Positions 63,267-64,000 of a stretch of DNA of 64,000 nt are shown here, one piece after another. The DNA comes from Listeria monocytogenes (GTDB lineage: Bacteria > Bacillota > Bacilli > Lactobacillales > Listeriaceae): NCBI RefSeq assembly GCF_900187225.1, contig NZ_LT906436.1:2170001-2234000 (forward strand). The letters are read 5' to 3'. Each line of letters starts with the position of its first letter. Position 1 is the first letter of the stretch. Position numbers and translations under genes: made by a program. The notes under the pieces are model-generated. The model was not told where the DNA came from, searched no databases, and was given only the letters and a program-made list of their open reading frames with translations.

Positions 63267-63296
63267 ATTTTAATTGATAATGATTATCATTGTCAA
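63267..63296 (-). promoter_or_regulatory. Promoter of the haem locus with Fur box in the spacer
   Basis: On the minus strand TTGACA (63296-63291), an 18-bp spacer and TAAAAT (63272-63267). The spacer is filled by a 19-bp Fur box (plus strand GATAATGATTATCATTGTC, 63276-63294), 17 of 19 matches to GATAATGATAATCATTATC. Iron-bound Fur would block RNA polymerase. Confidence 0.88.
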
Positions 63297-63328
63297 CAAC
63301 AGATTGTTTTTTTACTAATTAAATACTC

Positions 63329-63362
63329 AAAAAAACCATGAATAGCAACTCCTATCCATGGA
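63329..63362 (-). terminator. Terminator of the 86-aa protein gene
   Basis: On the minus strand CCATGGATAG and CTATTCATGG pair with one mismatch before a T7 run. Confidence 0.75.
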
Positions 63363-63378
63363 TAATAATTATTTCCTA

Positions 63379-63639
63379 TTACTCTTCTATTTGAGAAAAG
63401 CGATCATATAATAGTTCCCCTTTTAACGTTAAAGTATATCGTTTTTCTGCAATATTATTATTTCTAATTAAAAAACCATTCTCCTCTAACCAATAAAGAG
63501 TTAATAACACTTCATTTTTTGTATAGTCCCGCAAATTCCCAAAATCAATGACCTCAAGCGACATATCATTAATTTTCGTATCCACACTTCTGGCAAAAAG
63601 AAGAACTTCTCGTAGTAATCTTTCATCTTCAAATTCCAT
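63379..63639 (-). CDS. Small winged-helix-like protein, 86 aa
   Basis: The protein has helices MEFEDERLLREVLLFARSVD and TKNEVLLTLYWLEENGFLIR, then a short strand pair (EKRYTLTLKGELLYDRF), a winged-helix look. AAAGGAGG precedes the ATG. I do not recognise the family with certainty. It lies next to the Fur-controlled locus but has its own terminator. Confidence 0.6.
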   Translation of the reverse strand: MEFEDERLLREVLLFARSVDTKINDMSLEVIDFGNLRDYTKNEVLLTLYWLEENGFLIRNNNIAEKRYTLTLKGELLYDRFSQIEE

Positions 63640-63678
63640 CTTTAGTCCTCCTTTAATTCTGAGTTAGTATCGTAATAA

Positions 63679-63780
63679 CGTAAAAAGCCGTAGCAAAATG
63701 CCACGGCTTCTTACAGCGCAATCAAAAGGAGAAATTCACACAATCAAATAAAGGGGGTATTTGTTTGTGATTTATTTCAC
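63679..63780 (-). ncRNA. Candidate ~100-nt small RNA or terminated leader
   Basis: A good promoter at 63815-63787 is followed by about 70 nt without a start codon and a terminator-like hairpin (AAGCCGTGGC, TTTTG, GCTACGGCTT with one mismatch, then T5). The single-stranded part holds two C/U-rich blocks (ATACCCCCTTT, TTTCTCCTTTT) that mimic an anti-Shine-Dalgarno. It could act on target ribosome sites, or it could be a leader attenuating the 86-aa gene. Confidence 0.5.
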
Positions 63781-63786
63781 GGTTAT

Positions 63787-63815
63787 AATATACCATATAA
63801 ACGCTTATAATTCAA
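63787..63815 (-). promoter_or_regulatory. SigA-type promoter of the candidate small RNA
   Basis: On the minus strand TTGAAT (63815-63810), a 17-bp spacer and TATATT (63792-63787). Confidence 0.6.
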
Positions 63816-63875
63816 TAGTTCACATACCTATTTTTATTTGTTTATTCCATGAATACTGACACCACTTATTCATAC

Positions 63876-63919
63876 GAAAAAAAAGACACGCAGCCATTAT
63901 TGCTACTGTGTCTTTTTTT
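63876..63919 (-). terminator. Terminator of the gene leaving the window
   Basis: AAAAAGACAC and GTGTCTTTTT pair across an 18-nt loop, with a T run on the minus strand. Confidence 0.82.
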
Positions 63920-63937
63920 AGTAAATTTCACAATGTG

Positions 63938-64000
63938 TTATTTAACCAGCTCTTCCAATTCATCCAATCTTTGTTCAAATACCTTTAATGCATCATCTAC
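63938..64000 (-). CDS. 3' end of a gene (partial), possibly oligoendopeptidase F
   Basis: The last 20 codons read VDDALKVFEQRLDELEELVK and stop at TAA, followed by a terminator. The helical, Glu-rich tail suits the C-terminus of PepF-type oligoendopeptidases, and recalled Listeria gene order supports this. Too little is visible for a firm call. Confidence 0.45.
   Translation of the reverse strand, partial: VDDALKVFEQRLDELEELVK

Noticed and set aside
1-64000. CRISPR array or prophage
   Set aside because: No regularly spaced short repeats were seen. The only phage-like gene is the isolated Gp157 homologue, and the only mobile element is the IS3-type insertion.

Overview
The window is a low-GC Firmicute chromosome segment whose gene content and order match Listeria, most likely L. 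monocytogenes or a very close relative. The best markers are the potassium transporter gene kimA next to a tRNA cluster, a SigB-driven RNA matching Rli47, the sigma-54 activator/CoA-transferase locus, a DgcC-type diguanylate cyclase and the Fur-controlled hbp1-hbp2-hupDGC-srtB haem locus. Gene names rest on recalled family and locus knowledge; no search was run.

Layout. 0.3-3.1 kb: kimA (minus), then a Glu-Thr-Tyr-Gln-Lys tRNA cluster (plus) with its own promoter and terminator. 3.2-5.1 kb: two divergent Crp/Fnr-family regulators. 5.1-10.3 kb: a fructose-type PTS operon (PRD regulator, IIA, IIB, IIC) with two class II aldolases and a cre-like site upstream. 10.5-13.1 kb: NatAB-type ABC exporter and GNAT acetyltransferase. 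13.2-13.7 kb: Rli47-like long sRNA. 13.7-19.5 kb: GntR/FCD regulator, long ManA, a complete IS3-family element inserted in the loop of the manA/gntR terminator, HutC-type GntR regulator and a PTS_EIIC_2 membrane protein. 19.5-23.3 kb: LysR/YeiH pair, DUF1361 protein, two MazG-like proteins, and a 58-aa membrane protein. 23.4-27.6 kb: aerobic ribonucleotide reductase operon with flavodoxin and thioredoxin, paired NrdR boxes and a terminator-like hairpin in the leader. 28.1-30.7 kb: YxeA protein, SepA/alkyl-sulfatase-like hydrolase and CsbD protein with SigB-type promoters. 30.8-36.3 kb: a carbohydrate catabolism operon (two Gfo/Idh/MocA dehydrogenases, two xylose-isomerase-like epimerases, ThuA-like protein) below an AraC regulator. 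36.4-38.0 kb: two more Crp-family regulators. 38.1-40.4 kb: glyoxalase II-like and glyoxalase I-like proteins, a 52-aa membrane protein and a nitronate monooxygenase-like enzyme. 40.4-46.0 kb: OFA transporter and CoA-transferase behind a consensus sigma-54 promoter, with the sigma-54 activator and a membrane diguanylate cyclase upstream. 46.1-48.1 kb: SDR, TetR, DUF4870. 48.2-56.6 kb: two large LPXTG wall proteins. 56.8-63.2 kb: haem capture and import locus with sortase B, plus a phage Gp157-like gene. 63.4-64 kb: a small winged-helix-like protein, a candidate small RNA, and the 3' end of a gene that leaves the window.

How it fits together. Much of the window is nutrient acquisition under dedicated control: PRD/CcpA (fructose-type PTS), GntR operators (manA), AraC (sugar-acid-like operon), RpoN (CoA-transferase/OFA transporter), NrdR (dNTP supply), Fur (haem) and SigB (Rli47, SepA, CsbD). 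The observations I rate highest are the IS inserted precisely in a terminator loop, the four-copy ATTGTNATNACAAW operator, the attenuator-like hairpin below the NrdR boxes, the candidate short RNA near 63.7 kb, and the repeated TGTCGC motifs around the sigma-54 locus.
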